Position numbers and translations under genes: made by a program | Notes under the pieces: generated by a model | The model's input: the letters and a program-made list of their open reading frames with translations, nothing else | Told to the model about the DNA's origin: nothing | Databases searched by the model: none | Assembly (NCBI RefSeq): GCF_003265705.1 | Contig: NW_020312817.1 | Coordinates: 34,979,531 to 35,043,530 of the forward strand | Reading direction: 5' to 3' | DNA: 64,000 nt | Source: Callorhinus ursinus | Lineage: Eukaryota > Chordata > Mammalia > Carnivora > Otariidae | Shown: positions 36,060 through 48,479 of the stretch, one piece after another | Layout of the letters: every line of letters begins with the position of its first letter | How positions within the stretch are numbered: the first letter of the stretch is position 1

Positions 36060-36590
36060 TGTTTTTCTTAAAAATACCCCAAACTTAGTGGCTTAAAACA
36101 ACAATCATGTTGTTACATCTTGCCGTTACTGTGGGTCAGAAATTTGGGCAGAGCTTTAATCAGGCAGTTCTTCTCCATAATATCACTTAGTGGTATTTGA
36201 CTAGAAGGTCAGACAGTTCTATTTACATATCTGGTAGGTACATTTCTGAATTGCTGACAGGCTGGGCTTAGCTGGGACTGTCAAACTGAGTACATATATG
36301 TGGCCTCTCCAGCATGGTGGTTTAGAGTAGTTAAACTTCTAAAATGGCAGCTCAGTACTTTTAAAGAAAGAAACCCCAGAGTCTTAGAATCTGCAAGACT
36401 TATTAATATCTAGTATTGAAAGTTATGCAGCTTTTGTTGTTTAAATCAAGTCATGAGCCAGACCAGATTCAAAGGAGAGAGCTACTCAAGGGCATGAATA
36501 CTGCAGGGGGTGGCATGGGGATGGGGGGGGCAACTTTGGAGACTAGCCATACTATAGGATCTAAAAAATCTATAACTTCACACAGTATAT
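36060..36590. mobile_element. Old interspersed repeat, family not assigned
   Basis: 'CTTAGTGGCTTAAAACAACAA', 'CTGTGGGTCAGAAATTTGGG', 'GGCTTAGCTGGGACTG', 'GGCATGAATACTGCAGGGGG' form a pattern common in mammal genomes (LTR- or DNA-transposon-derived). The same family seems present at 44296-44935. Confidence 0.5.
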
Positions 36591-36759
36591 ATAAAACTTA
36601 AATTTTTTAAACAATGGTATTCAAATCATATAATTCAAGCTGATTTTTCATAGAACTCAGCTACTGTAATATTTTTATTTCCCTATAAAACTTCCAGAGT
36701 ATTCTGCAATTTTTATTTTCCTCTAGAAGTTTGTCCACTTCAGATAGTTTTTCTGTTTT

Positions 36760-37180
36760 ATTATGAAAAACATTTAATATACAGAAAAGAAAGAAACAGT
36801 GAACACCTATGTATCCATCACTTAGATTCTGTAATTAACATTTTGCTATAATTAGGTTATCCCATGTTTCTTTATCATCAATATGTCTTATTTTCTGATG
36901 AGTTCAAAAGTAAGTTGCAGGGGCTCCTAGGTGGCTCCGTCAGTTAAGCATCTGCCTTCCGCTTGGGTCATGATCGGAGCCCTGCATCTGGCAGCAGGGA
37001 GTCTACTTCTCCCTCTTCCTTTGCCCCTCCCCCCAGCTCATGCTCTCTCTTTCTTTCTCAAATAAATAAAATCTTAAAATGTAAGTTGCAGATAATCAGA
37101 TATAGATTTAAATTACTTTTCCTTCTGATCCTTTCACCTTGGAGGATAGTCAGAAAATGTAAAGAATCTCTGTTAGTGTA
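36760..37180 (-). mobile_element. Old L1 LINE 3' fragment, interrupted by a SINE
   Basis: 'GAACACCTATGTATCCATCA', 'TAACATTTTGCTATAATTAG', 'AAAGTAAGTTGCAG', 'CTGATCCTTTCACC'; colinear with the L1 text at 26.2 kb. Confidence 0.65.
36921..37080 (+). mobile_element. Can-SINE
   Basis: Plus strand, internally shortened. Perfect 11-bp TSD GTAAGTTGCAG (36910-36920 / 37081-37091). Confidence 0.94.
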
Positions 37181-37184
37181 TCTT

Positions 37185-39120
37185 CTCTCTGAAAACTTAC
37201 CTGTTGGGAACTTTTAACCTGCTTTATTTGTCACATATCCAGCCAAACTTTGGCTTTAGTCTAAGATCTTTAGAGGAAAAAGAGAAATCTTTTTTTTTTA
37301 ATTACAAAAACAATCATCCACAATCCCAGCATAAGTACAACTATTCATGTTTCCTGTTCTTTTTCCATTTCATGTATTTTTGTAATAATTGCTAGTGTAC
37401 ATAGCTTACAAAGATTTTTAAAAATATGTGAAGTATTTAGATTATTATACAATAGCCTGGTAACTAATGAGTATTTGATATTTCACTGATAGGACTACTG
37501 GTGGTGGTGGTGGTAGTTGGTTGGTTTGTTTTCAGACCACTGTTTTTAGCCATGCCACTATTGGACAATTAAGTTGCTTTCCACCTGAGGGAAGCTGTTG
37601 AACCTAATGACATGTTATTACTTATTGCCTGAAATTGGTTATGTGTAAAGTTTATCCCATCCCTCTAACACAACCTTAGGAGGTGAAACTGAAGAGAGAG
37701 AAGTTGGAAGGAATAAAAAGTGACTTTAGTTCTGCATCAGGAACAGGTAGAAAAAAAGCTATATTTTCAACTTGGATGAAACATTTTTGTCAAGTAAATT
37801 TTCATTTTTACCGCCAGTGTTCTGACAGGTATTCTCTGAGTTGGGTTGAGGAAATTTCCTATTTAAAGTTTACCTGCAAGTTTAAGCATATTATAAACCT
37901 TTGGTGTGAAGCACAAGGACTAGATATGTGTATTTACTCTGAATTTTATTCCTGTTTGTTGTGGAACTCCTGTGAACTCTAAGAAGCAGTAGGCAGTGCT
38001 TTACCACTTGCTAATATAATGTATACTTACATAAGTGGTAGTTTTAAATTTTTTAATTTTTCTCCTAGCTTGAGCATAATTAGCTAATTAGAGAAGGCTA
38101 GTCAAACAAATTGAATACTGTAATTGTAGGGATACATAGAAGATAGTTTTTGAGTCCTCCTACAGTGATAGGAGATTATACTAAACCCATCAAGGCAGTT
38201 GAGTGTCTTGTTTTATTAAGAGTTTTTAGAGAAACCAGTTCTTGATTGTCAAGATTCATTCTTCCTAGAAATTTACCTTTACTATAGATAGATAGACAGA
38301 CAGACAGACACAAACTTAGCTAACCTATATTCTTCATTTAATATATTGAGTATATTTCATCTTGTTTGGCCTTCTGTGGAAATAGATGGTTACTATTTTT
38401 CATGTAGTAACTTTAGATATTGAAAGCTAATATTTGTCTTTTAGGCTTTACTGTGCTTGAATTAAATTATTTACATAATACAGACCTAAACAGAGCTTTC
38501 TCCCCATGAAAAAGATGCTCTCTGGGGATTCCTAAAATATGCTTCTGGATGTTTGGTCATGTTTGGATGTGCATATATTCATTGTCTTAATTAGCAGTTA
38601 GGTACTTGAACTACATTGCTTGATTGCTACATTGTTGGGAACATATACCCAAGTACCAGATCTATCAACAAATATTATGGCAAAATGAAATGAGAAAAAT
38701 GGTCTGAATTTGATTTGACTTTTGAATATGTAGATTTACTTTGGGAAAGACATGGGGAATTTGATCTGGGCTCTGTTCATCCCATTTTTGGAAAATTCCT
38801 AGAATGGTAGGTTGATCGTGGGATTATTTTATGGATCTTAGATCTGAAGTGATCCAGATGATAGCATCCTCTACAAAGTGGGCTTTAGGACATCCCATGC
38901 TACACTTGAGAGTTACTACTTGTATCTCTCATTTATGTGGATCCTCCTCCATTGGTCTGAAGAGAATAGAAGGCTGGAGGAAAGAAGAACTAAATTTTCC
39001 CATCATATTTACTTTGGTGTCAGCCTTTCATACTTCGTTCCTATCTAAACAGCGCAGTAAAATTCCATACTATAAGTACATGGGTGCTTCTTTAAATTTT
39101 GAGGATGCTTTATTTGACAG
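37185..39120. other. Repeat-poor 1.9-kb intronic stretch
   Basis: Apart from (GGT)n at about 37499-37517 and the GATA/GACA repeat at 38285-38311 no element is recognised. Open frames of 99 and 100 codons (37683-37982, 38831-39133) show no known protein features. Candidate for conserved non-coding sequence only by absence of repeats. Confidence 0.5.
38285..38311. repeat. (GATA)n(GACA)n microsatellite
   Basis: 'ATAGATAGATAGACAGACAG' continuing for two more GACA units. Confidence 0.95.
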
Positions 39121-39140
39121 TAAGAATATTTGAGTTTTGG

Positions 39141-39338
39141 GGGCGCCTGGGTGGCTCAGTCCTTAAGCGTCTGCCTTCAGCTCAGGTCATGAGCTCAGGG
39201 TCGTGGGATCGAACCCCACATCAAGCTCCCTGCCCGGTGGGAAGCCTGCTTCTCCCTCTCCCACTCCCCCTGCTTGTGTTCTCTATGTCATTGTGTCTCT
39301 GTCAAATAAATAGTAAAATCTTTAAAAAAAAAAAAAAA
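39141..39338 (+). mobile_element. Can-SINE
   Basis: Full-length, plus strand. TSD AAGAATATTTGAGTTTTGG (39122-39140) / AAGAATATTTCAGTTTTGG (39339-39357), one mismatch. Confidence 0.97.
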
Positions 39339-39359
39339 AAGAATATTTCAGTTTTGGAT

Positions 39360-40250
39360 TTCACCCCATAGAATGGTAATGATTTCTCCTTTGTTCTTTT
39401 CAAAGTCAGTGAAAACTTTTAATTGAGGTATAATGCAGTTGGGTAATGTTTGTTATATGCTTTCCTAAAAATTTAACTGAGACACATTTGCCTAGTTTAT
39501 CAGTGACATTTAAACAATGATGGCTCTTGGCAGTGAAGAACTCACAATGAACTTAGAAGGGTAAATTCTGAAGCCAAGAGTAAGTTTAGTTGTAGATCTT
39601 GAATTGATTAATTATATAGCAGAAACCTCATCTGTTGAAGCTCCCCTTTCCATAAGAAAATAGATGAAAACCTTTTGAAAAGCCTCCTTTGAAAATTTCC
39701 AAGTTCTGTAAATCTTTAGCTTGCTTTAGTTTTTATATTTGATTTTTCTTGCAGCTTTTCACAAATTTAAAAAATGAGATTGCATTTAACATAAAATTAA
39801 AAAAAATCAAATTTCTGTTTATGTGTTTGGGGTTTTGTTTTGTTTTGATACAGGAGCATTTGAAACTTCTTTGTGGCCAAGGGTAAGCTACTTCAAAATT
39901 TCTATATAAGAAGGGCTTAGGGGTGGCAATTTGTGTGTGGTTTGGGGGTGGCTGAGGGACGTTGTGAAGCTATGTTTTGAAGCTTGTTTTTGAATAATCA
40001 CGGTATTTTCACTCATATGGTATATTATAGATCATTCAAAGCAACAAAGTTGTCTAAAAATGATCTTATTTATATATGCATACATCACACATATAATTGA
40101 AAAAATACCAATTGTCCATATCAAATATCTATAGTTTGTCAGTTGAATAAAGTTGCTCTTTGGGTATCTTGGATAGAGAGGCTGAGATAAAGAATGGGGA
40201 GGATAAAGCCATCCATTAGCTCCACCACTGGCAGAGATGTATTTTACCCC
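39360..40250. other. Intronic stretch without recognised elements
   Basis: Nothing beyond a possible L1 hint ('TTTTAATTGAGGTATAATGC', 39417). Confidence 0.5.
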
Positions 40251-40254
40251 TTTA

Positions 40255-40460
40255 CTTATGTTGCGACTGCCCTATTTAGGCTACCATTACCTCTGATCTG
40301 CACAGGTCTAACAACCTCTTATCTATTTCTTAGCTTCTAGTCTCATCTCTCTCAAGCATTTCCTTTGCCTTAAGTCCATCCCTCCATTTAGCCATCGGGA
40401 TGAGCTACTTAAATTGTAAATTTGATCTGGCCATTTCCCTGCTGTCCTCCAAGGGGTCTT
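40255..40460 (+). mobile_element. L2 LINE fragment
   Basis: 'GTAAATTTGATCTGGCCATT', 'TCCCTGCTGTCCTCCAAGGGG' correspond to the L2 segment preceding its 3' end. Confidence 0.6.
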
Positions 40461-40835
40461 CAGAGTGAGGTGTGTAAGATGATTTATTGGTCCAGGTGCA
40501 TTGGTCTAATATAAAAATATTAGAATTTTTGTATTTACTTTTTAAATCCAAAATAAAGGAAAGAAATTATGTCTTACCAGTATTGAATAAAAACGATTAA
40601 CATGTTCGCTCAGTCAGTCATCTATCACCTAAGGAGGAATGGGAGTTCCACACTGCAGAGGAATTTACAGTGGGGCTCTCTTTCATTCACTCTCCCTGTG
40701 TTGCATTATATTGCCATTTACCTGTACCCTGTTAAGTGTGCTTACTTATTATCTGATTCTCACAAAATAGATAAGTGACTTAAAAAAGATTTCTTTGAAG
40801 AAACCAGAGATTTAAGTTAAGTTAAAGAGAACAAG

Positions 40836-41041
40836 GGGTGCTTGGGTGGCTCAGTTGTTAAGCGTCTGCCTTCAGCTCAGGTCATGATCCCAGGATCCTG
40901 GGATCAAACCCCTCATCCGGCTCCCTGCTCAGCGGAGAGCCTGCTTCTCCCTCTCCCACTCCCCCTGCTTGTGTTCCCTCTCTCGCTGTGTCTCTCTCTC
41001 TCAAATAAATAAATAAAATCTTAAAAAAAAAAAAAAACCAC
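40836..41041 (+). mobile_element. Can-SINE
   Basis: Full-length, plus strand. Perfect 11-bp TSD AAGAGAACAAG (40825-40835 / 41042-41052). Confidence 0.96.
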
Positions 41042-41608
41042 AAGAGAACAAGAAGAAAATGGCACAGCAAATCCTTTTATTTTTGGTTCAAGCTCAAACA
41101 TTACAGGTTTAAAATTCGTAATCTAATCAGGTCTGATAAATCATCTCCCCAAAGTCAAAATTATTGAAAAGACTTGTTTGAAATATGTTTGAATCTTTCC
41201 CTAAATATATATATTTTATGTCTTAAAATATTAACTAATAATCTTTAGTTACCAAAACCAAAAATGGTTTGTCAGGTCTTAATATTCACCACTCTAGGCC
41301 TGCCTAACATTCAAATATTATAAGCATCATGGTGATTAAATCCCACTGGGAAAATAAGGCAATATTTGGGAATGTGTGGAAGTAATAAGTTATAACCACA
41401 AGATTAAAATATTTGGTTCACTTGGAAGAAATAAGTATGCTATTTTCCAGCACACAGACACACAATAAACCCTAATGAAAGTATGAAACAGTTGCTGTTA
41501 TTAGGAATATATCTGATATTTATTTTTATCCATACTTTTTAAATTCCTATTTTTTACTTATGTTTTGTAATGTTCATAACATTAAGCACAACTGTATATG
41601 TATAAAGA

Positions 41609-41621
41609 ATATATATATGTG

Positions 41622-41656
<35 letters not shown>

Positions 41657-41657
41657 G
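41609..41657. repeat. (TA)n(GA)n compound microsatellite
   Basis: Alternating TA interrupted by TGTG, followed by (GA)n. Confidence 0.95.
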
Positions 41658-41686
41658 TGTGAGCTCTACATTTAAAAACATTTTAG

Positions 41687-41855
41687 GGGCACCTGGGTGA
41701 TGCAGTTGGTTGAGCATCCGACTCTTGGTTTCTGCTTGGGTAGTGATCTTAGGGTCATGAGATCGAGCCCCCCATCAGGCTTTGCATTCAGCACAGTCTG
41801 GGCCCCGCCCCCCCGGTGTGTTGTCTCTCTCTCTCAAAAATAAACTAAATACAAT
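41687..41855 (+). mobile_element. Can-SINE, older subfamily
   Basis: 'GCACCTGGGTGATGCAGTTG', 'CATCCGACTCTTGGTTTCTG' type head; diverged, with a CCCGCCCCCCCGG stretch. Confidence 0.9.
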
Positions 41856-42784
41856 CTTAAATAATCTTTTTTTAAAAGGCATTTTATTGCCATATAACAC
41901 ATGTAATCATAATCCAGGTCAAGAAAGAGAACATACCCAACACCCCAGAAGACCCCCTTTCCTATGCTTCTCCCAATTATTACCCCCCCACATCTCCAAA
42001 AATAACTGCTATCTTGATTTTTGACAATATTGTATAGTTGTACCTGTTTTTGTACTTTATGTAAGTGGAGTCATAAAACATATATTCTTTTGTGTCTGAT
42101 TTCTTTTGCTCAGTATTGAGATTCACCCATATTGTATGTAGCATAGTTGATTCAGTATCATTGCTGAATGATACTTTGTTATATGAATATGCCACAATTT
42201 GTTCTAATATTGATGGATTTGGTTTGTTTCCAGTGTCTGTTACAGCTGCTCTGATTCCTGTATATATCTTTTGGTACGTGTGTACATATTTCTGTTGAGT
42301 ATAATCATAGAATTGCTGAGTTGTAGGGAATGTGTTTATCCCACTTTAATAGATAATATCAAATAGTTTTCCATAGTGGCTGTATAGTATATAGTTCTGC
42401 TAGCAGTTCTAAGAGTTCATGTTGTTCCATATCTTTGCCAACATTATTGTTAGTCTTTTTAATTTAAGCTATCCAATGAAAATGTAGTTGTATTTTATTG
42501 TGGTCTCAAATTGCGTTTTCTTGATTACTAATAAGGTTGAGCACCTTTTCATATATTTACTGGCCAATTGAATATCCTCTTTTGTAAAAAGTTCCTATTC
42601 AGGTCTTTTACTCATTTTTGTACCGGACTTTTTCTAATTGATTTATAAGTATTCTTTGTATATTAAGGATATGAACCCTTTGTCAGTTATGTTCAAACTA
42701 CTTTCTCCTACTCTGGCTTGCCTTTTCACTCTTAACGGTATCTTTTTATGAGTACACAGTCTCAGTTTTAAGCTTGGTCCCACT

Positions 42785-43033
42785 TTTTTTTTTTTTGAAC
42801 AGAGACAGGGAACACAAGCAGGGGAAGTGGGAGAGGGAGAAGCAGGCTTCCCGCCAAGCAGGGAGCCTGATGTGGGACACAGCGAGAGAGGGAACACAAG
42901 CAGGGGGAGTGGGAGAGGGAGAAGCAGGCTTCCCGCCAAGCAGGAAGCCCAATGTGGGACTTGATCCCAGGACCCTGAGATCATGACCTGAGCCGAAGGC
43001 AGACGCTTAAGGACTGAGCCACCCAGGTGCCCA
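42785..43033 (-). mobile_element. Can-SINE with internal 82-bp tandem duplication
   Basis: Minus strand. An 82-bp body segment occurs twice (ends at 42878 and 42960, each ending AATGTGGGAC or GATGTGGGAC), so the copy is about 80 bp longer than its relatives. TSD AGCTTGGTCCCACT (42771-42784) / AGGTTGGTCCCACT (43034-43047). Confidence 0.95.
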
Positions 43034-43676
43034 AGGTTGGTCCCACTATTAATCTTTTCCTTTATCAATAATGATTTCTGTATTTTCTTTAAGTATCTTC
43101 TAAAAGCTTTATTGTTTTGTCTTTCACATTTACATCTATAGTCCACCTGAAATTGATTTTTGTATATACTGTGAGGCAAGGGTCAAGTTCATTTTCCACC
43201 CTGTGTGGAGATCCACTTGACCCAGCATTATTTACTGGCATGAATCTTGGTTCCCTGGACCTCTAAAGCACTGCCTTTGGTCTGTATATGAGTGTGTTTA
43301 TTTTTTGGATTCTCTTTTCATTTCCATGGGTCTATTTGTCTACCTTTGTCTTAATCACTTTAGTTTCATAATAAGTCTTGATATCTAGTAGGGTAAGTGT
43401 ACCTACCTTTTTCTTCTTGTTCAAGAGGGTTTTACTTATTCTTGACTTTTGCTTTTCTTTATAAATTAGAATAAATGTACCAGATTCCATGCACATGAAC
43501 ATACACATGCATACTCACACACAAAGTATTGGATTTTTTTCTGTATTGCATTAAATTTCCAGATCAGTTAGGGTGAAAGTGGTATATTTTCATTGAGTCT
43601 TCAGTCTGTGAACATAGTATACTTAGATAAGTATATTATTTAGGTCTTTAATTTCTCCCAACAACATTTACTAGTT

Positions 43677-43882
43677 GTGTTGTGTTTTTTTTTTAAGATT
43701 TTATTTATTTACTTGACAGAGAGATAGCACAAGTAGGCAGAGCGGCAGGCAGAGGCAGAGGGAGAGGAAGAAGCAGACTCCCCGCTGAGCAGGGAGCCCT
43801 GTGCGGGGCTTGATCCCGGGACTCTGGGATCATGACCTGAGCCGAAGGCAGATGCTTAACCGACTGAACCACCCAGGTGCCC
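43677..43882 (-). mobile_element. Can-SINE
   Basis: Full-length, minus strand. Perfect 15-bp TSD CAACATTTACTAGTT (43662-43676 / 43883-43897). Confidence 0.96.
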
Positions 43883-44295
43883 CAACATTTACTAGTTTTA
43901 TGTGCAGAGATCTTGAACATTGTTTTATCACTTTTATTACTAGGGTTTTTTGTTTGTTTTTTGGTGCTCTTATCTTAAAGCCATTTTTTTTTCCTGTTTA
44001 TTGCTAGGGTATAGTAATATAGTTGATTTTTTGTGTTGACCTATATCCATCAACCTTGCTAATAAGCTCACTGTTCTAATCAACTGTCTGTATGTTTTTG
44101 GGATTTTTATATACATAATCATATTGTCTGTGAATGATAGTTTTATTTCTTTTTAATCTTTATTTCTCTTTTTCTTACTGAACTAAGTAGGATTGCAGTA
44201 TAAAATAGAAGTTGTGAGAGTAGACATCCTTGTTTATTTTGTTCCCTATCTGAAAAGGAAAACTTTCAGTATTTCAACATTGAATATGATGATGT

Positions 44296-44935
44296 AGTTT
44301 TTAAATTTTTGGTATATGCATGTTGCACTTACTATGGCTGTATAATCAATTAAAACTTTAATGGCATAAAGGAACCATTTCTTATGATCATGGTTTCTCT
44401 GAATTAGGAATTTAGATAGGGCATACCGTGGAAGGCTTGTCTCTGCTTTGTGTTGTTTCAAGCCTTGACTGCAAGATGCAAAGGCAGAGGGAAGGAACCA
44501 TCTGAAGGCTCATTTACTCGTATGTCTGATTGTTGATGCTGGCTCTTTGCAGGGAGCCTCCTTTCCCTTCTACCTGAATCCTTCCAGGTGGAAGCTCTTC
44601 CATATGGGCTAGTGTGAGCTTCTTCACAGCCTGGTGGCTGGTTTCTCCTAAAGCAAGCATTCCCAAAGCAGGGAAAGCCAGGTAGAAGGTGTATCCTTTT
44701 TACAGCCTCATCTCAGAAGTCATATATAAGCCTTTCTTTTGCCATACTCTGGTTGGAGTAGTCACAAGCCCCCACCCAGATACAAGAGAAGGGAACACAG
44801 ACCTTGCTTTTGGGTGAAAGGAGTGTCTGTCAGTCGTTGTAAGAAGAACACATCTATGTTTATGTATGTGTGTGTCTAGCTAGCAAGAGCGAGAAATGCA
44901 GAAAATATCGTGCCTTTTTAAATCGGATTAAGAAT
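44296..44935. mobile_element. Old interspersed repeat nested in L1, family not assigned
   Basis: About 640 bp that split one L1: 'CTTCTTCACAGCCTGGTGGC', 'GCCTCATCTCAGAAGTCATA', 'TTGCCATACTCTGGTTGGAG'. Probably LTR-like. Same family as 36060-36590. Confidence 0.55.
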
Positions 44936-45290
44936 GTTCCCTTCTATTTAATGTTTTTGTTTTGATAGATATTAAATTTCATTAAATGCCTTTTCTCTGT
45001 TCAAATGATTTTATTTTCTGTTAATATGATAAATTTTTTTTTTTAAGATTTTATTTATTTGAGAGAGAAAGAATGAGAGATAGCACGAGAGGGAAGAGGG
45101 TCAGAGGGAGAAGCAGACTCCCTGCTGAGCAGGGAGCCCGATGTGGGACTCGATCCCAGGACTCCAGGATCATGACCTGAGCCGAAGGCAGTCGCTTAAC
45201 CAACTGAGCCACCCAGGCGCCCAAATTTCCTTATTTCAATAAATTCAACTTCGTTGTGATTTATTGTCTTTTTTATATGTTATATAAAAT
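44936..45290 (-). mobile_element. Old L1 LINE, continuation, interrupted by a SINE
   Basis: 'TTCCCTTCTATTTAATGTTT', 'TTCATTAAATGCCTTTTCTC' continue the antisense L1 of 41870-44295. Confidence 0.8.
45033..45221 (-). mobile_element. Can-SINE
   Basis: Full-length, minus strand, inserted in L1; TSD short and A/T-rich (AAATTT). Confidence 0.95.
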
Positions 45291-45294
45291 GGTT

Positions 45295-47470
45295 ATAATG
45301 AATCAGCCATGTTTTAACACTAAAGTTTCAAAAATCATTGAAAAGTGATAATTCTTTTAATTTCTTTACAGTTCAGGTGGATTTTATTTTATTCAAAACA
45401 AAAGGGAAAAAGGAAATATGACTTGCCACTTTGTACACACATTGTTTATTTCCTAGTAGAAAAAATACTTTGGGGGCTTTAACTCTGTTATTTATAGAAA
45501 CTCTTTAGTATGTTTTGTGTTTCAGAAGGCAAAAACTGAATTTTGTATTTGAAGCAATTGTATCTTATCCTTAATTAAAAGAAGATAAGAAAAGTGGTTA
45601 TCTGAGGACAACAAAATTATAGTGAATATTCATGTAGTGTATTAATTCATGTGTTTCTGCCTATGCCTGGAGTTTAACCACTCTCCAAAGCAGCCCAAGT
45701 TTTTTGTCTGTATCTTTACCCTCTTTTGGCTGCATGCTCTCTTTGCTCCTTCAGTGTCTTTGTCTCTCTTTATAAAGAAGTAGAAAACTTTTCTTTACTT
45801 GAGAGAGTAAAGGGGCAGGAGAAGAGCTATCTTAAGAAGTTTTTATTTGTGCCAACATAGAAGGGCTTTGTGGTGGGCCATCTGGACCGGGAGGATTTCC
45901 TCAGAATGTAAAGTATGTTGTGAGATTTAGAGAGCTGGGATTTGCCCTGGAACTATCAGGGAAGGCAGCAGGAAACGTAGACAGAACTGGTTTATATTGC
46001 TTGTAACGCAGCGGGCAAGAATGGAAGACAGCTTGCCTGGTCTCCCGGCCGTGTATGTTTCCTCCACACTTCGAACTTCTGCACTGATAATGTATCTTTC
46101 CTTTCCTGGTAATGCAGCAGACCTGTCTCATAGACTTTACTCATGACAATAGAAGTCTGAGGACTTAGGAATGAATCTAGATCAGTTCTTTTTTTCCCTC
46201 CCTCCTCTCTTTAAATATATGTGTCAATAGCGGCATAAATATTTGCCTATATACCTTCATAAAGTATTTAAGACTGAACTCACTGTATAAACAAATATAA
46301 TCCTGTTATGAGGGCAGAGTGGGCTTTGCTCAACTTGTTCTTTCCTTGCCTCCTGAAAAGAATGGCCATTATATTATTCCTGAGGGGGAAGAAATTAAAA
46401 CAGCAGCTTTTGATAGAAAATAATCCAAAAATGCCTCTCTAAAATAATAGCAAATCATAAATTGTGTAATTAAGCTTGACGTTTGCTTCTATGAGGTCTA
46501 ACCAAAAAATTTCATCAGAAGCAGAATTATCTGTTTTTAATTCTTCTGTGTTAAGAGTTTGGGGGGGAGAAGCCAATTTTAATTGTGAATGAATCCTGGT
46601 GATACAGTGAAGTAAAGTCCTTCCTTAGGACCAGCCACCATACTTAGAGTAGCAAAAATGTTTTTCATTTTTTTACTTAACACAGTTTCTCTTTTAATTT
46701 ATGCTAGTAGATGAATTTTTAGTAAGACTATCTTACAATGAAAAAAACACCATTCTAAAAATGGAAAATAAGTCAACAACATTGTGTTATTTCATTGAAG
46801 GCAGAAATCTTATTTTCATATTATCATATTGTTAACTGGAAGTAATTAATATTGTCATTTACTAACAAAAATAGTCAAGCATTTAACAGTTGAAATGCCT
46901 TATTAAAACTTGGAGAGAAAAGTGTGATTTTTGGAAGTAGATTATGATAAGTAAGAAACCTTGTTTCCTGCATAAATATATCTTCCTAAAGGCTGCTATG
47001 TTTTTCTGAATGTATTTTCTTGGTTTATTTCCACAAATAAATTTTAGCTGTTGAAGAGTACATAGTGCATGACTTATTGATTATAGTCCTTAAATATTTC
47101 TGTCTTTATGCAATAATATTTGAAGACAACCAATTCCACTTTAGAACAAAACAAAAAAATAAGTTGTTAAATCACTTGTCATATGAATTTAATGTGGCAA
47201 GTCATTTGTAATTGTGTTTTGTGTTTTGAAGAAATAATGTTTAAATGCCAGGTCTTCTTTCAAACGTATTGTATTGATTTTTGTGTGCCTTATTAGCCTG
47301 AGAATATTCTTTTTGAACATCAATATATTTATACTTTTACAGAAATACTTTCATTCATTATGTATAAAAATCTACGAATTAACCAAATTTGCATTGAAAA
47401 TTTACTAAATAGGTTTATCTCACAGCCTAAATTAGCTTTGCTTTTTTTTAACTGAGAAAATAATTTAAAT
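45295..47470. other. Largest repeat-poor intron 1 stretch (2.2 kb)
   Basis: No SINE, L1, MIR or L2 recognised. A sub-block at about 45880-46140 has several CpGs in otherwise AT-rich DNA ('GGACCGGGAGG', 'AACGCAGCGGGC', 'CTCCCGGCCGTG', 'CTTCGAAC'). No protein family in the open frame at 45901-46131. Possibly regulatory; inference only. Confidence 0.5.
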
Positions 47471-47483
47471 TTTATTTACACAG

Positions 47484-47686
47484 GGGCACCTGGGTGGCTC
47501 AGTCGTTGGGCGTCTGCCTTCAGCTCAGGTCATGGTCCCGGGGTCCTGGGATCAAGCCCCGCATCGGGTTCCCTGCTCCACGGGAAGCCTGCTTCTCCCT
47601 CTCACATTCTCCCTGCTTGTGTTCCCTCTCTTGCTGTCTCTCTCTGTGTCAAATAAAATAAAAATCTTTAAAAAATAAAAAAAAAA
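47484..47686 (+). mobile_element. Can-SINE
   Basis: Full-length, plus strand. TSD TTATTTACACAG (47472-47483) / TCATTTACACAG (47687-47698). Confidence 0.96.
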
Positions 47687-47739
47687 TCATTTACACAGAT
47701 TTTGTGTTTATCTGCAGAAAATTCATCTAAAAGTATAGG

Positions 47740-48045
47740 GTAGCAAAAATCCTCATAAATCCTGTTTCTTAGAGATATACCTGTAGTCTCTATATCTGTA
47801 TGTACATGTATACTCATGGATATACAGTTTTACACAGAATATACTAAAATTGTTTGCTTTGCGAATTTTTTTCTCTTCATAGTATGTTGTCACTCTTATT
47901 AAATTTATTTATGGTTACAAATATACATCATCTGTTTTAAGAGCTATATAGTATACCATTTATTTAAACAAAGTTGCCTATTGATAGTCCTTTAAGCTAG
48001 TGCCAAATTTTTTTAAGTTGTAAACAGTGCATGGTATTGTAACTG
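47740..48045 (-). mobile_element. Old L1 LINE fragment, antisense
   Basis: 'GTTTGCTTTGCGAATTTTTT', 'GAGCTATATAGTATACCATT', 'GTTGCCTATTGATAGTCC' follow the antisense L1 3' pattern, diverged. Confidence 0.6.
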
Positions 48046-48297
48046 TTTTCTCATGTTTCTTCATTCTTACTAGCTCCTCTAATCTAATCTGCATTATCTT
48101 TCTCCCCAATAAAGCCTGCCAGTGTCTTAATGTAAGTGCTTTAGCAAGGAGATAAAGAGTTTTTTCTTTGGATGGTATTGTGTATTGAATAATATACTTT
48201 TCTGAAATGGGTTATTTTTCCCCCCAGAGATTTATAGGTAACAACTAAGGGTCCTACCGTTAGCTCTCAAAATTGTCATAAAAACCATCTGGTTTAG

Positions 48298-48479
48298 GGG
48301 CGCCTGGCTGGCTCAGTCGTTGGGCGTCTGCCTTCGGCTCAGGTCATGATCCCAGGGTCCTGGGATCCAGTCCCGCATCAGGCTCCCTGCTCATCAGCGG
48401 GCCTTCTCCCTCTCCCACTCCCCCTGCTGTGTTCTCTCTCTCTGTCAAATAAATAAAAATTTAAAAATCTTTTTTAAAA
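48298..48479 (+). mobile_element. Can-SINE, young
   Basis: Plus strand. Perfect 17-bp TSD AAAACCATCTGGTTTAG (48281-48297 / 48480-48496). Confidence 0.97.

Larger units (their letters stand above)
41870..44295 (-). mobile_element. Long old L1 LINE, antisense, interrupted by two SINEs
   Basis: Colinear antisense L1 over about 2.4 kb: 'TTTTGTGTCTGATTTCTTTT', 'TATGCCACAATTTGTTCTAA', 'GAATTGCTGAGTTGTAGGGA', 'CCTTTTCATATATTTACTGG', 'CCTTTGTCAGTTATGTTCAA', 'ACCTATATCCATCAACCTTG'. Continues at 44936. The longest L1 in the window; no intact ORF2. Confidence 0.88.

Noticed and set aside
38831..39133. 100-codon open frame, and a 99-codon frame at 37683-37982
   Set aside because: No family resemblance, splice signals or retrocopy hallmarks; lengths are expected by chance in 64 kb.
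42643..43179. 178-codon open frame on the minus strand
   Set aside because: It is translated from a Can-SINE and flanking L1; the repeated LLPLPLPL segment comes from the SINE body.
45901..46131. 76-codon minus-strand frame with several cysteines
   Set aside because: No domain recognised; more likely a by-product of the local GC rise.
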